Shown piece after piece: positions 22,584 through 30,316 of a DNA stretch of 64,000 nucleotides; position 1 is the stretch's first letter; every line of letters starts with the position of its first letter. Origin of the DNA: an uncultured Caryophanales bacterium (GTDB taxonomy: Bacteria; Bacillota_I; Bacilli_A; RFN20; CAG-826). The DNA is taken from positions 1 through 64,000 of the forward strand of contig CAMYVX010000001.1 of NCBI GenBank assembly GCA_947302535.1. The letters are read 5' to 3'. The notes under the pieces were generated by a model. That model saw only the letters and a program-made list of their open reading frames with translations, made no database searches and had not been told where the DNA came from. The position numbers and the translations under genes are program-made.

Positions 22584-24953
22584 ATGCTAAGAGTAAGGAA
22601 AAGAGATGACTCTCTCGAAGAGTTTAATATCGCTAAAATTGAAAGTGCGATAGAAAGAGCGTTTATTGCGGAACACAAGTTCTACAATCGTGACATCATC
22701 CAGATGTTAGCGCTCAGAGTGACTGCGGATTTCAATTCTAAAGTCAAAGATGAAGCTGTCGGAGTGGAAGACATTCAAGACAGTGTGGAAATTGTATTAA
22801 TTCAAGCTGGATATATCGATGTCGCTAGAAGCTATATCGTTTACCGTAAACAACATAAAAACTTAAGAGAATTAAAATCCACAAATATTGATTATAAAAA
22901 CGTTATCAATAACTATTTAAAGATTAACGACTGGCGTGTTAAAGAAAACTCTACAGTTACTTATTCCGTCGGTGGTTTGATTTTATCAAACTCTGGTGCG
23001 GTGACTGCGAACTATTGGTTAAGCGAAGTCTATGATCAAGAAATCGCTAATGCGCATAGAAATGCGGATATTCATATCCATGATTTATCTATGCTTACAG
23101 GCTACTGCGCTGGTTGGTCTTTAAAACAATTAATTCAAGAAGGTTTAGGCGGAGTTCCTGGAAAGATTACCTCTTCCCCAGCCGCTCACTTATCAACACT
23201 TTGTAACCAAATGGTAAACTTCTTAGGTATTATGCAAAATGAATGGGCGGGCGCGCAAGCCTTCTCCTCTTTTGATACCTATTTAGCTCCATTTGTAAAG
23301 GCTGATGGATTAACTTATAAACAAGTGAAACAATGTATTCAATCATTTGTTTATGGTGTTAATACACCATCTAGATGGGGTACACAAGCACCATTTAGTA
23401 ATATTACCTTAGATTGGGTAGTTCCAAACGATATGGCGGAACTTAACTGTATTGTCGGTGGTAAAGAAATGCCATTCAAATATAAAGACTGCGTTGAAGA
23501 AATGGCGATGGTCAATAAAGCCTTCATTGAAATCATGATTGAAGGCGATGCGAATGGTCGTGGATTCCAATACCCAATCCCAACATATTCCATCACTCGT
23601 ACATTTGACTGGAGTGAAACCGAGAATAATAAATTATTATTCACAATGACCGCGAAATACGGTACACCATATTTCTCTAACTATGTTAATTCCGATATGG
23701 AACCAACTGACGTTAGAAGTATGTGCTGCCGTTTAAGACTTGATTTACGTGAATTACGTAAAAAGTCTGGTGGCTTCTTTGGTAGTGGTGAATCTACTGG
23801 TTCTATCGGCGTTGTGACTATTAATATGCCAAGAATTGCCTTCTTAGCGACCGATGAAGCTGATTTCTATGCTCGTTTAGATAGAATCATGGATTTATCT
23901 GCCCGTTCACTTAAAATCAAAAGAGACACAATTACCGCTTTACTTGAAGCGGGATTATATCCATATACCAAACGTTATTTAGGAACATTCAATAACCACT
24001 TCTCCACAATTGGACTAGTGGGCATGAATGAAGCTTGCTTAAATGCGAGATGGATTAGAAAAGATTTAACTGATCCACAAGCTATCCAATTCACTAAAGA
24101 TGTCTTAAATCATATGAGAGAAAGACTCTCTGATTACCAAGAATTATATGGTGATTTATATAACTTAGAAGCTACTCCTGCAGAATCTACTGCCTTCCGT
24201 TTAGCGAAACACGATAAAGAAAAATATCCAAATATCATTACTGCTAGTGAGAATGGTCACACTCCTTATTACACCAATTCTTCTCACTTGCCAGTGGGCT
24301 ATACTGATGATATTTTCAAGGCTTTAGATATTCAAGATGGTTTACAAACCCTCTATACCAGTGGCACGGTTTTCCATACCTTCTTAGGACAAAAATTACC
24401 ATCTTGGAAATCTTGTATGAATTTAGTCAGAAAAATCGCAGAAAACTATCATATTCCATATTACACAATGTCTCCTACATACTCTGTATGTAAAGACCAT
24501 GGATATTTAGACGGCGAACAAGAAGTTTGTCCATATTGTGGTAGCAGAACTGAAGTCTATTCTCGTATTACTGGCTACTATAGACCAGTACAAAACTGGA
24601 ATGATGGTAAGAGTGAAGAATTCGCGATGAGAAAAGAATACGTTCCTGAAACCTCTGTTTTAACTCATGGAGAAGCGTGTCACTTAAAAGACGCTCCTGA
24701 TACAAAGGTAAAACCTTTACTTCAAGAAACATTACTCTTCGCCACTAAAACATGCCCTAACTGCAAAATGGCAAAAATGTTACTTGATAAAGCTGGAATT
24801 AAATATGTTGTCGTGGATGCAGAAGAAAACGCTGATAAGACAAAAGAATTCCATATCACTAAAGCACCAACATTAATCGTGCCTAATAGTGAAGATTATG
24901 ATGTTTATGAAAATGCCTCAAACATCAAAGGATATATAGAAAGTATTCATTAA
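22584..24953 (+). CDS. nrdD: Anaerobic ribonucleoside-triphosphate reductase fused to a redoxin domain
   Basis: Class III ribonucleotide reductase makes dNTPs anaerobically with a glycyl radical. Residues 1-95 are an ATP-cone (LRVRKRDDSLEEFNIAKIESAIERAF). The core has the thiyl-radical region MCCRLRLD, a zinc site with CPYCG, and the glycyl-radical loop RITGYYRPVQNWNDGK. Unusually, about residues 712-789 form a thioredoxin/glutaredoxin-like domain (LLFATKTCPNCKMAKMLLDKAGI, then a cis-Pro in TKAPTLIVP), so the reductant is built in. Known redoxin-dependent NrdD groups use a separate NrdH-like protein. A reductase-like flavoprotein follows two bases later. Confidence 0.95.
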   Translation: MLRVRKRDDSLEEFNIAKIESAIERAFIAEHKFYNRDIIQMLALRVTADFNSKVKDEAVGVEDIQDSVEIVLIQAGYIDVARSYIVYRKQHKNLRELKSTNIDYKNVINNYLKINDWRVKENSTVTYSVGGLILSNSGAVTANYWLSEVYDQEIANAHRNADIHIHDLSMLTGYCAGWSLKQLIQEGLGGVPGKITSSPAAHLSTLCNQMVNFLGIMQNEWAGAQAFSSFDTYLAPFVKADGLTYKQVKQCIQSFVYGVNTPSRWGTQAPFSNITLDWVVPNDMAELNCIVGGKEMPFKYKDCVEEMAMVNKAFIEIMIEGDANGRGFQYPIPTYSITRTFDWSETENNKLLFTMTAKYGTPYFSNYVNSDMEPTDVRSMCCRLRLDLRELRKKSGGFFGSGESTGSIGVVTINMPRIAFLATDEADFYARLDRIMDLSARSLKIKRDTITALLEAGLYPYTKRYLGTFNNHFSTIGLVGMNEACLNARWIRKDLTDPQAIQFTKDVLNHMRERLSDYQELYGDLYNLEATPAESTAFRLAKHDKEKYPNIITASENGHTPYYTNSSHLPVGYTDDIFKALDIQDGLQTLYTSGTVFHTFLGQKLPSWKSCMNLVRKIAENYHIPYYTMSPTYSVCKDHGYLDGEQEVCPYCGSRTEVYSRITGYYRPVQNWNDGKSEEFAMRKEYVPETSVLTHGEACHLKDAPDTKVKPLLQETLLFATKTCPNCKMAKMLLDKAGIKYVVVDAEENADKTKEFHITKAPTLIVPNSEDYDVYENASNIKGYIESIH

Positions 24954-24955
24954 TA

Positions 24956-25858
24956 ATGATTTACGATTTAATTATCATCGGTGGTGGTCCCTCAGGGATG
25001 ACCGCCGCTTTATATGCTTTAAGAAATAATCGTTCCGTCCTTATTCTAGAAAAGGAAAATTTTGGTGGGCAAATTGCTAATTCTCCACGAGTGGAGAACT
25101 TCCCAACCATTATGGAAATTTCTGGTAGCGAACTTTCTGATAGATTATTCACCCAAATTACCGAATTAGGCGCGGAATTTGAACTTGAAGAAGTCTTACA
25201 TATTGAAAAAGAAAATGACATTTTCCATATCAAGACTAATTATCATGAATATGAAAGTCGTACAGTCATCATCGCTACTGGAGTCACTCATCGCAAGATG
25301 AATCTTCCTGGTGAAGAGATATTCATTGGTAATGGCATCTCTTTCTGTGCAGTATGTGATGGACCATTTTATAAGGATAAAGAAGTTTGCTTAATTGGGG
25401 ACGCGAATACGGCGTTACAATATGCCTTGCTTTTAACACAATACTGCCCCAAAGTTCATATGTTCACTTTATTTGATAAATTATTCGCGGATCAAATCCT
25501 TATCGATAGAGTGAAGAATAACAATAAGATTGATATCACTTCTAATGTCGCTTTAATTAAATATCAAGGTGACAATAAACTTAAAGGATTAGTGTTTGAA
25601 AACACTAAAACGCATGAATTATTAGAAGTAATTACGGATAATGTCTTTATTTGTATTGGTCAACTTCCTCATAACGAAATATTCACTAACCTCGTGGATT
25701 TAGTTAAAGGCTATATCGTTGTTGATGAAAATATGATGAGTAAAACCCCAGGCTTATTCGCAGTAGGGGACTGCAGAAAAAAAGAAATCCGTCAACTCGT
25801 GACGGCGTGTAATGATGGAGCGATTGCCGCACTTGCGGCGAATAAGTATCTCTCTTAA
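24956..25858 (+). CDS. Thioredoxin-reductase-like flavoprotein lacking the NADPH motif
   Basis: The 300-residue flavoprotein has the FAD motif IIGGGPSGMTAALYA at the N-terminus, the redox CxxC in FCAVCDGPF, and the FAD-closing LFAVGDCR. In normal TrxB the second Rossmann motif is GGGDSA followed by an HRR NADPH-phosphate site. Here it reads CLIGDANTALQYALL, followed by MFTLFDKLFADQ, so both are lost. Ferredoxin-dependent flavin thioredoxin reductases of clostridia show the same losses, hence ferredoxin as donor is plausible. Its position after nrdD-redoxin suggests that it re-reduces the fused domain. Confidence 0.85.
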   Translation: MIYDLIIIGGGPSGMTAALYALRNNRSVLILEKENFGGQIANSPRVENFPTIMEISGSELSDRLFTQITELGAEFELEEVLHIEKENDIFHIKTNYHEYESRTVIIATGVTHRKMNLPGEEIFIGNGISFCAVCDGPFYKDKEVCLIGDANTALQYALLLTQYCPKVHMFTLFDKLFADQILIDRVKNNNKIDITSNVALIKYQGDNKLKGLVFENTKTHELLEVITDNVFICIGQLPHNEIFTNLVDLVKGYIVVDENMMSKTPGLFAVGDCRKKEIRQLVTACNDGAIAALAANKYLS

Positions 25859-26541
25859 TAGCCTCTTAGATAAACATTATTAACATAAGGTAGCAAGATA
25901 TTCTTAAAGTCTATCGCTACCTTTTTTTCTACTTCATGTAAACCTTTTTGAATTACTGTTTCTCTATCGACAAACTTTTGTAAATAGATTTTATCCGCAC
26001 CTTTAATTAATTCGCCTAATTCTTTAATGGATTTTTCATTATGAAATTCTTTCACTAAAGTAGTTCTAAATTCATATGACACTTTATTTTCTTTTAATAT
26101 AGCAATTGATCTTTTTAAGTTATCTTCATTAATCTTTAATACCCCACAGGTGACAGGATATAAATCTAAAGAATTCTTAATATCCATAGCGACATAATCT
26201 AAAAGATTATTATTAATTAAATCTAATAAGACATCTGGATTAGATCCATTTGTATCTAACTTGATTCTAAAACCTAATTCTTTTATCTCTATAATTCTTT
26301 CTTTTAATTCCTTCATTAAGGTGGGTTCGCCTCCTGAAATAACAACCGCGTCTAATAGGCCCACTCTAGTTTTTAAAAAAGAAATAATATCTTCAAAAGG
26401 AATATAAGTTTTACTTTCTAAGATCGATAAACCATTATGACAAAATGGACAACGGTAATTGCAAGTAGGCGTAAAAAGAATGCAAGAGACCATATCGTCA
26501 TAATCTAATAAAGACATTTTATCAATCGCCACAAATTCCAT
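25855..26541 (-). CDS. nrdG: Anaerobic ribonucleotide reductase activating enzyme (radical SAM)
   Basis: The N-terminus carries the CxxxCxxC of radical SAM enzymes as CNYRCPFC, then SGGEPTL and LDTNGSNPDVL, typical of NrdG/PFL-activase-like proteins. It installs the glycyl radical on NrdD. At 228 residues it is longer than E. coli NrdG (about 155) and resembles the YjjW/pyruvate formate-lyase activase-like branch often paired with NrdD in Firmicutes. It converges with the flavoprotein gene, overlapping by 4 bases. The start ATG lies only about 10 bases from the -10 (TGCTAAAAT), with no Shine-Dalgarno. Confidence 0.9.
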   Translation of the reverse strand: MEFVAIDKMSLLDYDDMVSCILFTPTCNYRCPFCHNGLSILESKTYIPFEDIISFLKTRVGLLDAVVISGGEPTLMKELKERIIEIKELGFRIKLDTNGSNPDVLLDLINNNLLDYVAMDIKNSLDLYPVTCGVLKINEDNLKRSIAILKENKVSYEFRTTLVKEFHNEKSIKELGELIKGADKIYLQKFVDRETVIQKGLHEVEKKVAIDFKNILLPYVNNVYLRGY

Positions 26542-26551
26542 AGTGATATCA

Positions 26552-26575
26552 TTTTAGCAAAACATTAATAATAAA
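26552..26575 (-). promoter_or_regulatory. nrdG: Promoter of nrdG, giving a near-leaderless start
   Basis: On the minus strand TTAATT, about 17 bases and an extended -10, TGCTAAAAT, end about 10 bases before the ATG at 26541. The transcript leader would be only three or four bases long. Positions are approximate. Confidence 0.45.
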
Positions 26576-26617
26576 TTAATGAGAAAGTTATTAAGCACAA
26601 ATTAAAGCAAACTTCTA

Positions 26618-26633
26618 TGTAACACGTGTTACA
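26618..26633. promoter_or_regulatory. Perfect 16-bp palindrome upstream of nrdG
   Basis: TGTAACAC followed by GTGTTACA is an uninterrupted perfect palindrome 77-92 bases upstream of the nrdG start, above its promoter. It looks like the site of a LacI/CRP-like dimeric regulator. No regulator gene is nearby. Confidence 0.6.
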
Positions 26634-26689
26634 AACAAGTTTAGAGAAATAAATGTTTTTCTTAATACTTATGTATTAATAAATTTAAT

Positions 26690-26881
26690 ATCAAAACATC
26701 AAAAGAATTGGACGATGCTGAAAATGCACTAGTATCTTTAAATATTGCAGATTTACTCAGTAAACCTTTTAAAATTTCATCTGTTTTGACATTAAAAGTC
26801 GCAAGCGAAGGAAAGAATAAAACCATTCGCGAATATGAAGTTGATAAATACGAGTATAGGGCACGTAAGTATAAGGATTAG
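26690..26881 (+). pseudogene. Fragment of an unknown gene, no start codon
   Basis: A 63-residue frame (IKTSKELDDAENALVSLNI...KYEYRARKYKD) ends at TAG 26879-26881. It is protein-like but has no ATG and no ribosome binding site; the frame is closed upstream by a TAA near 26663. It is therefore probably the 3' remnant of a lost gene. It is followed by two hairpins. Confidence 0.35.
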
Positions 26882-26902
26882 TGTTCTCTTTGGGAAATTA
26901 TC

Positions 26903-26949
26903 TAATCAAAGCGTATTTGATTATTAGAACCACAAATGTGGTTCTTTTT
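26903..26949 (+). terminator. Two hairpins, the second a strong terminator
   Basis: TAATCAAA-GCGTA-TTTGATTA (26903-26923) is followed by AGAACCAC-AAAT-GTGGTTCT (26926-26945) and TTTTT. They close the unit that held the gene fragment. Confidence 0.7.
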
Positions 26950-27002
26950 GTATCCAATATAATAACTATATTATTTAGAATCTAAACCATATAATTTCTT
27001 AT

Positions 27003-27030
27003 TTGCATTTATACATTATATGTATATAAT
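27003..27030 (+). promoter_or_regulatory. Promoter of the comEB-folD operon
   Basis: TTGCAT (27003-27008), 16 bases, TATAAT (27025-27030). The expected transcription start is about the A of the ATG at 27037, so the mRNA may be leaderless; no Shine-Dalgarno is present. Confidence 0.6.
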
Positions 27031-27036
27031 TGAGCC

Positions 27037-27519
27037 ATGGAAAAGAAAACAAATATCTCATGGGATGAATATTTTATGGGTATGGCGGTCCTTTCTTCTT
27101 TAAGAAGTAAAGATCCAAATACTAAAGTTGGAGCGTGTATCGCCGATAACGAACACAAGGTTGTTTCTATTGGCTATAACGGCATGCCTCGTCATATTGA
27201 TGATGACTGCTTAAGCTGGAATAAAGGTGAAGGATTAGATAGTAAATATCTATATGTATGTCATGCTGAATTTAACGCTATTTTAAATACTAGAGATGGA
27301 ACCGCTTTAAGAGGTTGCACACTTTATGTCACATTATTCCCATGTAATGAATGTACAAAAGCTATTATTCAAACAGGAATTAAAGAAGTAGTGTACCTTG
27401 ATAATAAATATAAAGATACGATTACTACACAAGCTTCTTTAAAGATGTTAACACTCGCGGGAGTTAAAGTTAGACAATACACCGCGAACGTTCCTGATAT
27501 TAATTATCATGATAATTAA
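27037..27519 (+). CDS. dCMP deaminase-type cytidine deaminase (ComEB-like)
   Basis: The zinc-dependent deaminase fold shows HAE at H76-E78 (CHAEFNAIL) and PCNEC (C103, C106), with the dCMP-binding NGMPRHIDDDCLSWNK block. It converts dCMP to dUMP for dTTP synthesis. At 160 residues it has the usual length. Its 3' end overlaps folD by 11 bases, joining dUMP supply and one-carbon metabolism for thymidylate synthesis in one operon. Confidence 0.93.
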   Translation: MEKKTNISWDEYFMGMAVLSSLRSKDPNTKVGACIADNEHKVVSIGYNGMPRHIDDDCLSWNKGEGLDSKYLYVCHAEFNAILNTRDGTALRGCTLYVTLFPCNECTKAIIQTGIKEVVYLDNKYKDTITTQASLKMLTLAGVKVRQYTANVPDINYHDN

Positions 27520-28294
27520 AGAATACGTAAAATATAAAAAAGAAGTATTAAAAGACGAGGTTTCTAAAATGATAAAGAAACCTCATTTAACTATTGTGCA
27601 ACTTAATGAAGACGCGGCTAGTAATGCCTATGTTAAAGGTAAGATTAAAGATGCTAGTGAATTAGGTATAGAAGCAGAACTAATTAAATTAGATGTAACA
27701 ACTAGCCAAGAAGAATTACTAGAAGTAATTGATAGATTAAATAAAGATAATAATGTCGATGGCTTTATTGTGCAAATGCCTTTGCCTAAAGGAATTGATG
27801 AAGAGACTATTAAATTAGCCATCTCTCCTAATAAGGATGTGGATGGATTTCATCCATTATCATCATTAAATCCATGTACCCCACAAGGAATCATGAATTA
27901 TTTGCATCATGAAAATATACCTTTATTAGGCAAGAATGCAGTAGTGTTAGGAAGAAGTAACATTGTTGGTAAACCCATGGCCAAGCTTCTTTTAAAAGAA
28001 AGCTGTAATGTTACTGTTTTACATAGTAAAACTACATTCGAAGATATGTACCGCTATATAGAGAATGCGGATATTATTGTCGTGGCGATTGGAAAAATGC
28101 ACTTCCTTGATAATCGTTTTAAATATAAACCAAGCGCGGTTATCGTTGATGTTGGTATCTCTAGAGATGAAAATGGTTTACATGGAGACGCTGTTCCTGA
28201 TCTTCCGGTAGCCTTACAAACCCCAGTTCCAGGAGGAGTGGGATTATTAACTAGATTAGCCTTGATGGAGAATCTATTAACAATAACTAGATAG
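27509..28294 (+). CDS. folD: Methylenetetrahydrofolate dehydrogenase/cyclohydrolase
   Basis: FolD interconverts 5,10-methylene-, methenyl- and 10-formyl-THF. Signature blocks are SNAYVKGKIKDASELGI (catalytic Lys), GFIVQMPLPKGID, PNKDVDGFHP, the NAD(P) loop GRSNIVGKPMAKLLL and PVPGGVGLLTRLALMENL. At 261 residues it is about 20-25 shorter than usual because the N-terminal helix is reduced. It overlaps the deaminase gene and ends at a strong terminator. Confidence 0.94.
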   Translation: MIIKEYVKYKKEVLKDEVSKMIKKPHLTIVQLNEDAASNAYVKGKIKDASELGIEAELIKLDVTTSQEELLEVIDRLNKDNNVDGFIVQMPLPKGIDEETIKLAISPNKDVDGFHPLSSLNPCTPQGIMNYLHHENIPLLGKNAVVLGRSNIVGKPMAKLLLKESCNVTVLHSKTTFEDMYRYIENADIIVVAIGKMHFLDNRFKYKPSAVIVDVGISRDENGLHGDAVPDLPVALQTPVPGGVGLLTRLALMENLLTITR

Positions 28295-28339
28295 ATTTTT
28301 AATTATTTATTACGATGTAATAAAATAATACACATATTT

Positions 28340-28390
28340 ATACAAACTAGACAGTGTCTAAATTATTACATTTTTAGTTTGTATTTTTTT
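28340..28390 (+). terminator. Terminator of the comEB-folD operon
   Basis: ATACAAACTA (28340-28349) and TAGTTTGTAT (28375-28384) pair perfectly, enclosing an AGACA-G-TGTCT mini-hairpin, and T7 follows. Confidence 0.75.
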
Positions 28391-28526
28391 AATATTTTAC
28401 TCATAATGCAAATGTAAAAAATCGCAACCACGGGAATGGCTGCGATTGGGAATATGTTGAACATATCCAAGCCGGAGACATAGTAACATATTCCACTTTA
28501 ATATTCCATTAAAAGGAGGAATTGTT
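28379..28526 (+). promoter_or_regulatory. Promoter and structured, switch-like leader of the DUF4417 operon
   Basis: TTGTAT (28379-28384), 17 bases, CATAAT (28402-28407) give a start near 28414. The leader has stem 1, AATCGCAACC/GGCTGCGATT (28420-28447, one internal mismatch). GGAATATGTT (28449-28458) can pair either with AACATATCC immediately after it or with the near copy AACATATTCC at 28485-28494. The loop between holds GCCGGAGAC. AAAAGGAGG precedes the start. Two exclusive pairings are the hallmark of a riboswitch or protein-controlled leader. No known class was recognised. Confidence 0.55.
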
Positions 28527-29231
28527 ATGCCTGTCTATGAAAATGAGATTTACATTAAACTAATTAGGCCAGTCCCTGAAACGTGGCCCACAGATGTTTA
28601 TGGGATACCATTTATTAAAAAGAGCAATATTGATATTTCTGACATCAATAATGGTAAATGGCTAATTGGACTAAATAATGCAAATAGCAAAGATAAAAAT
28701 AAACTTAAAAAGATAGTCCATTCATTTAAGAATGATGATGAGATAAATCGTTTCTATAATAAACCTTATTTTATGTTGGAAAGATTATGCCCTTACTATT
28801 GCGTAGCGACATTTGATTTTAGTATGGATAAGAAAATGAAGAAAGCTCAAATAATAGACGCAACATTTAAGAATAGATGGTCTGGAGCATGGCTTCAAAT
28901 GAATGGACAGGAAAGAGTAATTGTAACTGTCGGTTGGGTTGAAGAAGATACTTACGATATTTGCTTTGCGGGTATTGAGGATGGAACAACCTTACTCATT
29001 TCCACACTCGGAATTATTAAAGATGGAGACTATAACCTATTTATAAAAGGTTATAAAGAGATGAGAAAAAGATTCCCATCCTCTCAAATAATATGTGTAG
29101 GCAATAGGCTTGAATGTATGGACGATGACATTTGTTATGTTTCTTATAAAGATAGTTTTGGAAATAGAGATAATTACCATGAAAAATGGCAATATCACTT
29201 TTTAAACTGGGAACTAAAGGAGGTGGAATAA
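28527..29231 (+). CDS. DUF4417 domain protein
   Basis: The 234-residue protein matches the DUF4417 pattern: an FHxFKNDDEI-type block, then CVATFDFSMDKKMKKAQ, NRWSGAWLQMNGQERVIVTVGW, FAGIEDGTTLLISTLG and FIKGYKEMRKRFPSSQIICVGN. These proteins occur on phages, plasmids and genomic islands and have no assigned function; the TIM-barrel-like strand order is an inference. It starts after AAAAGGAGG and leads a three-gene operon. The neighbour is a HipBST toxin-antitoxin set. Confidence 0.75.
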   Translation: MPVYENEIYIKLIRPVPETWPTDVYGIPFIKKSNIDISDINNGKWLIGLNNANSKDKNKLKKIVHSFKNDDEINRFYNKPYFMLERLCPYYCVATFDFSMDKKMKKAQIIDATFKNRWSGAWLQMNGQERVIVTVGWVEEDTYDICFAGIEDGTTLLISTLGIIKDGDYNLFIKGYKEMRKRFPSSQIICVGNRLECMDDDICYVSYKDSFGNRDNYHEKWQYHFLNWELKEVE

Positions 29232-29233
29232 TT

Positions 29234-29638
29234 ATGTCTTCTAGAGGAGCTGTAATTTTAAACGGTCATTTTGGTACTGACGAATATCGCACTATTTATG
29301 TCACTGATAGCGGTGCTAAAATATTAGAGGGGAACGACAAAAAACATCATTCTTTACCAGATTATGCTCATACACCTAATTCAGTTTATGTAAAAATGAA
29401 ATATGATGGCGTAACGCTTCATGAAATGAGATTTTATGATGATGAAAGAAAACCAATTATTGAGATTGCCTATCACCCAGAACCAAAAATAAATAATGGG
29501 AGTAGGGGAGATATAGTTCATTTCCACATTTATCACGGATTAGATAGAGACGAACCTATTAGAATGGATGAGCATCCAGAAATTAAACAAAAATATGCTA
29601 AATATTTAAAGGAGTTTGGATTGTATGATTTATGCTGA
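29234..29638 (+). CDS. Unknown protein of the DUF4417 operon (second gene)
   Basis: The 134-residue protein starts at ATG 29234 after AAGGAGGTGG. The N-terminus SSRGAVILNGHFGTDEYRTIYVTDSGAKILEGNDK and the segment PIIEIAYHPEPK...GDIVHFHIYHGLDR are distinctive, with several His that could bind metal or be catalytic. No signal peptide or membrane segment. I do not recognise the family; the sequence style resembles phage or island proteins. The stop overlaps the next gene by 14 bases. Confidence 0.7.
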   Translation: MSSRGAVILNGHFGTDEYRTIYVTDSGAKILEGNDKKHHSLPDYAHTPNSVYVKMKYDGVTLHEMRFYDDERKPIIEIAYHPEPKINNGSRGDIVHFHIYHGLDRDEPIRMDEHPEIKQKYAKYLKEFGLYDLC

Positions 29639-29975
29639 TTTAAATCAATTTCTTGATACAGGGTGGTTTCAAGAAGCCACTTTATATTACAAAGGTCACA
29701 CATACTGGTGTGAAGGCACTTGGGATCATTCTAAAGAAAAACCAATGCATTTCTTTGTTTATAGGTATAAATCTGATTTACATGTAGACAAAAAAGGAAC
29801 TATATATACAACTCGAACACTCGTTAACGGTGATTGGGTTGACTATTCAACAGTCCTTGATGTTTGGGGATATGGTGAAGAAGACGTTAAGGAATTATTC
29901 CTTAAAGCCAAAATATTTGATGGAAAATCATTCTGGGAAGTTGAAAAAGAACTAGCCTGGTATGATGAAGATTGA
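29625..29975 (+). CDS. Unknown protein of the DUF4417 operon (third gene)
   Basis: The 116-residue protein starts at ATG 29625 within the end of the previous gene, with AAAGGAG upstream. It is rich in aromatic residues (GWFQEATLYYKGHTYWCEGTWDH, FFVYRYKSDLHVDKKG) and acidic at the C-terminus (FWEVEKELAWYDED). It is probably a small soluble beta-rich protein. The strong overlap suggests it works with the second gene, perhaps as its partner. Function unknown. Confidence 0.7.
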   Translation: MIYADLNQFLDTGWFQEATLYYKGHTYWCEGTWDHSKEKPMHFFVYRYKSDLHVDKKGTIYTTRTLVNGDWVDYSTVLDVWGYGEEDVKELFLKAKIFDGKSFWEVEKELAWYDED

Positions 29976-29993
29976 AATAATTAACTTAAAAAA

Positions 29994-30091
29994 TATAACC
30001 TTTCGGTTGTAATTTTTCCTTTTTTGATTATAATATAACCAATAGGGTATAAAATTGCATTTTTTGACAAAAATATACCCTTTGAGGTACA
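29994..30091. promoter_or_regulatory. Three evenly spaced operators of the hipBST operon
   Basis: Three 18-bp sites of the same 7-4-7 build lie at 29994-30011 (TATAACC-TTTC-GGTTGTA), 30034-30051 (TATAACC-AATA-GGGTATA) and 30074-30091 (TATACCC-TTTG-AGGTACA). Their centres are exactly 40 bp apart. The general form TATNNCC-N4-GGNNATA resembles the TATCC-N8-GGATA sites of HipB proteins. The first covers the -35 (TTGTAA, 30007-30012) of the -10 TATAAT (30029-30034); the third covers the GAGGT Shine-Dalgarno of hipB. Confidence 0.75.
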
Positions 30092-30094
30092 AAA

Positions 30095-30316
30095 ATGAGT
30101 AAAGAAAGAACCATATTTTCTAAGTTTATTAAAGCCGAAAGAAAAAAGAGAGGATATACTCAAAAAGTTTTCGCTATGCGTTCTGGGCTTGGCTTACGAT
30201 TTGTTCGTGAACTAGAACAAGGTAAAGAAACATTAAGAATGGATAAAGTAAAACAAGCTTTGAGTTATTTTGGCTATGACTTCTCTATTAAGAGAATAGG
30301 AGAAGATGATGAATAA
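30095..30316 (+). CDS. hipB: HipB-like Xre-family antitoxin/repressor
   Basis: The 73-residue protein is a lambda-repressor-like HTH (FSKFIKAERKKRGYTQKVFAMRSGLGLRFVRELEQGKETLRMDKVKQALSYFGYDF), the HipB pattern with the GLRFVRELEQGK recognition region. HipB binds operators and, in tripartite systems, neutralises or represses together with HipS/HipT. The ATG follows GAGGT inside operator 3. Its 3' end overlaps hipS by 8 bases. The acidic tail is short, unlike E. coli HipB. Confidence 0.9.
   Translation: MSKERTIFSKFIKAERKKRGYTQKVFAMRSGLGLRFVRELEQGKETLRMDKVKQALSYFGYDFSIKRIGEDDE

Noticed and set aside
28414-28526. Type III toxin-antitoxin RNA repeats before DUF4417
   Set aside because: Only two related copies of a 9-10 base element are present, not a tandem repeat array, and the protein is not ToxN-like.
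29981-30163. 60-residue minus-strand frame over the hipB promoter
   Set aside because: It runs against the hipB start and operators and has no ribosome binding site.
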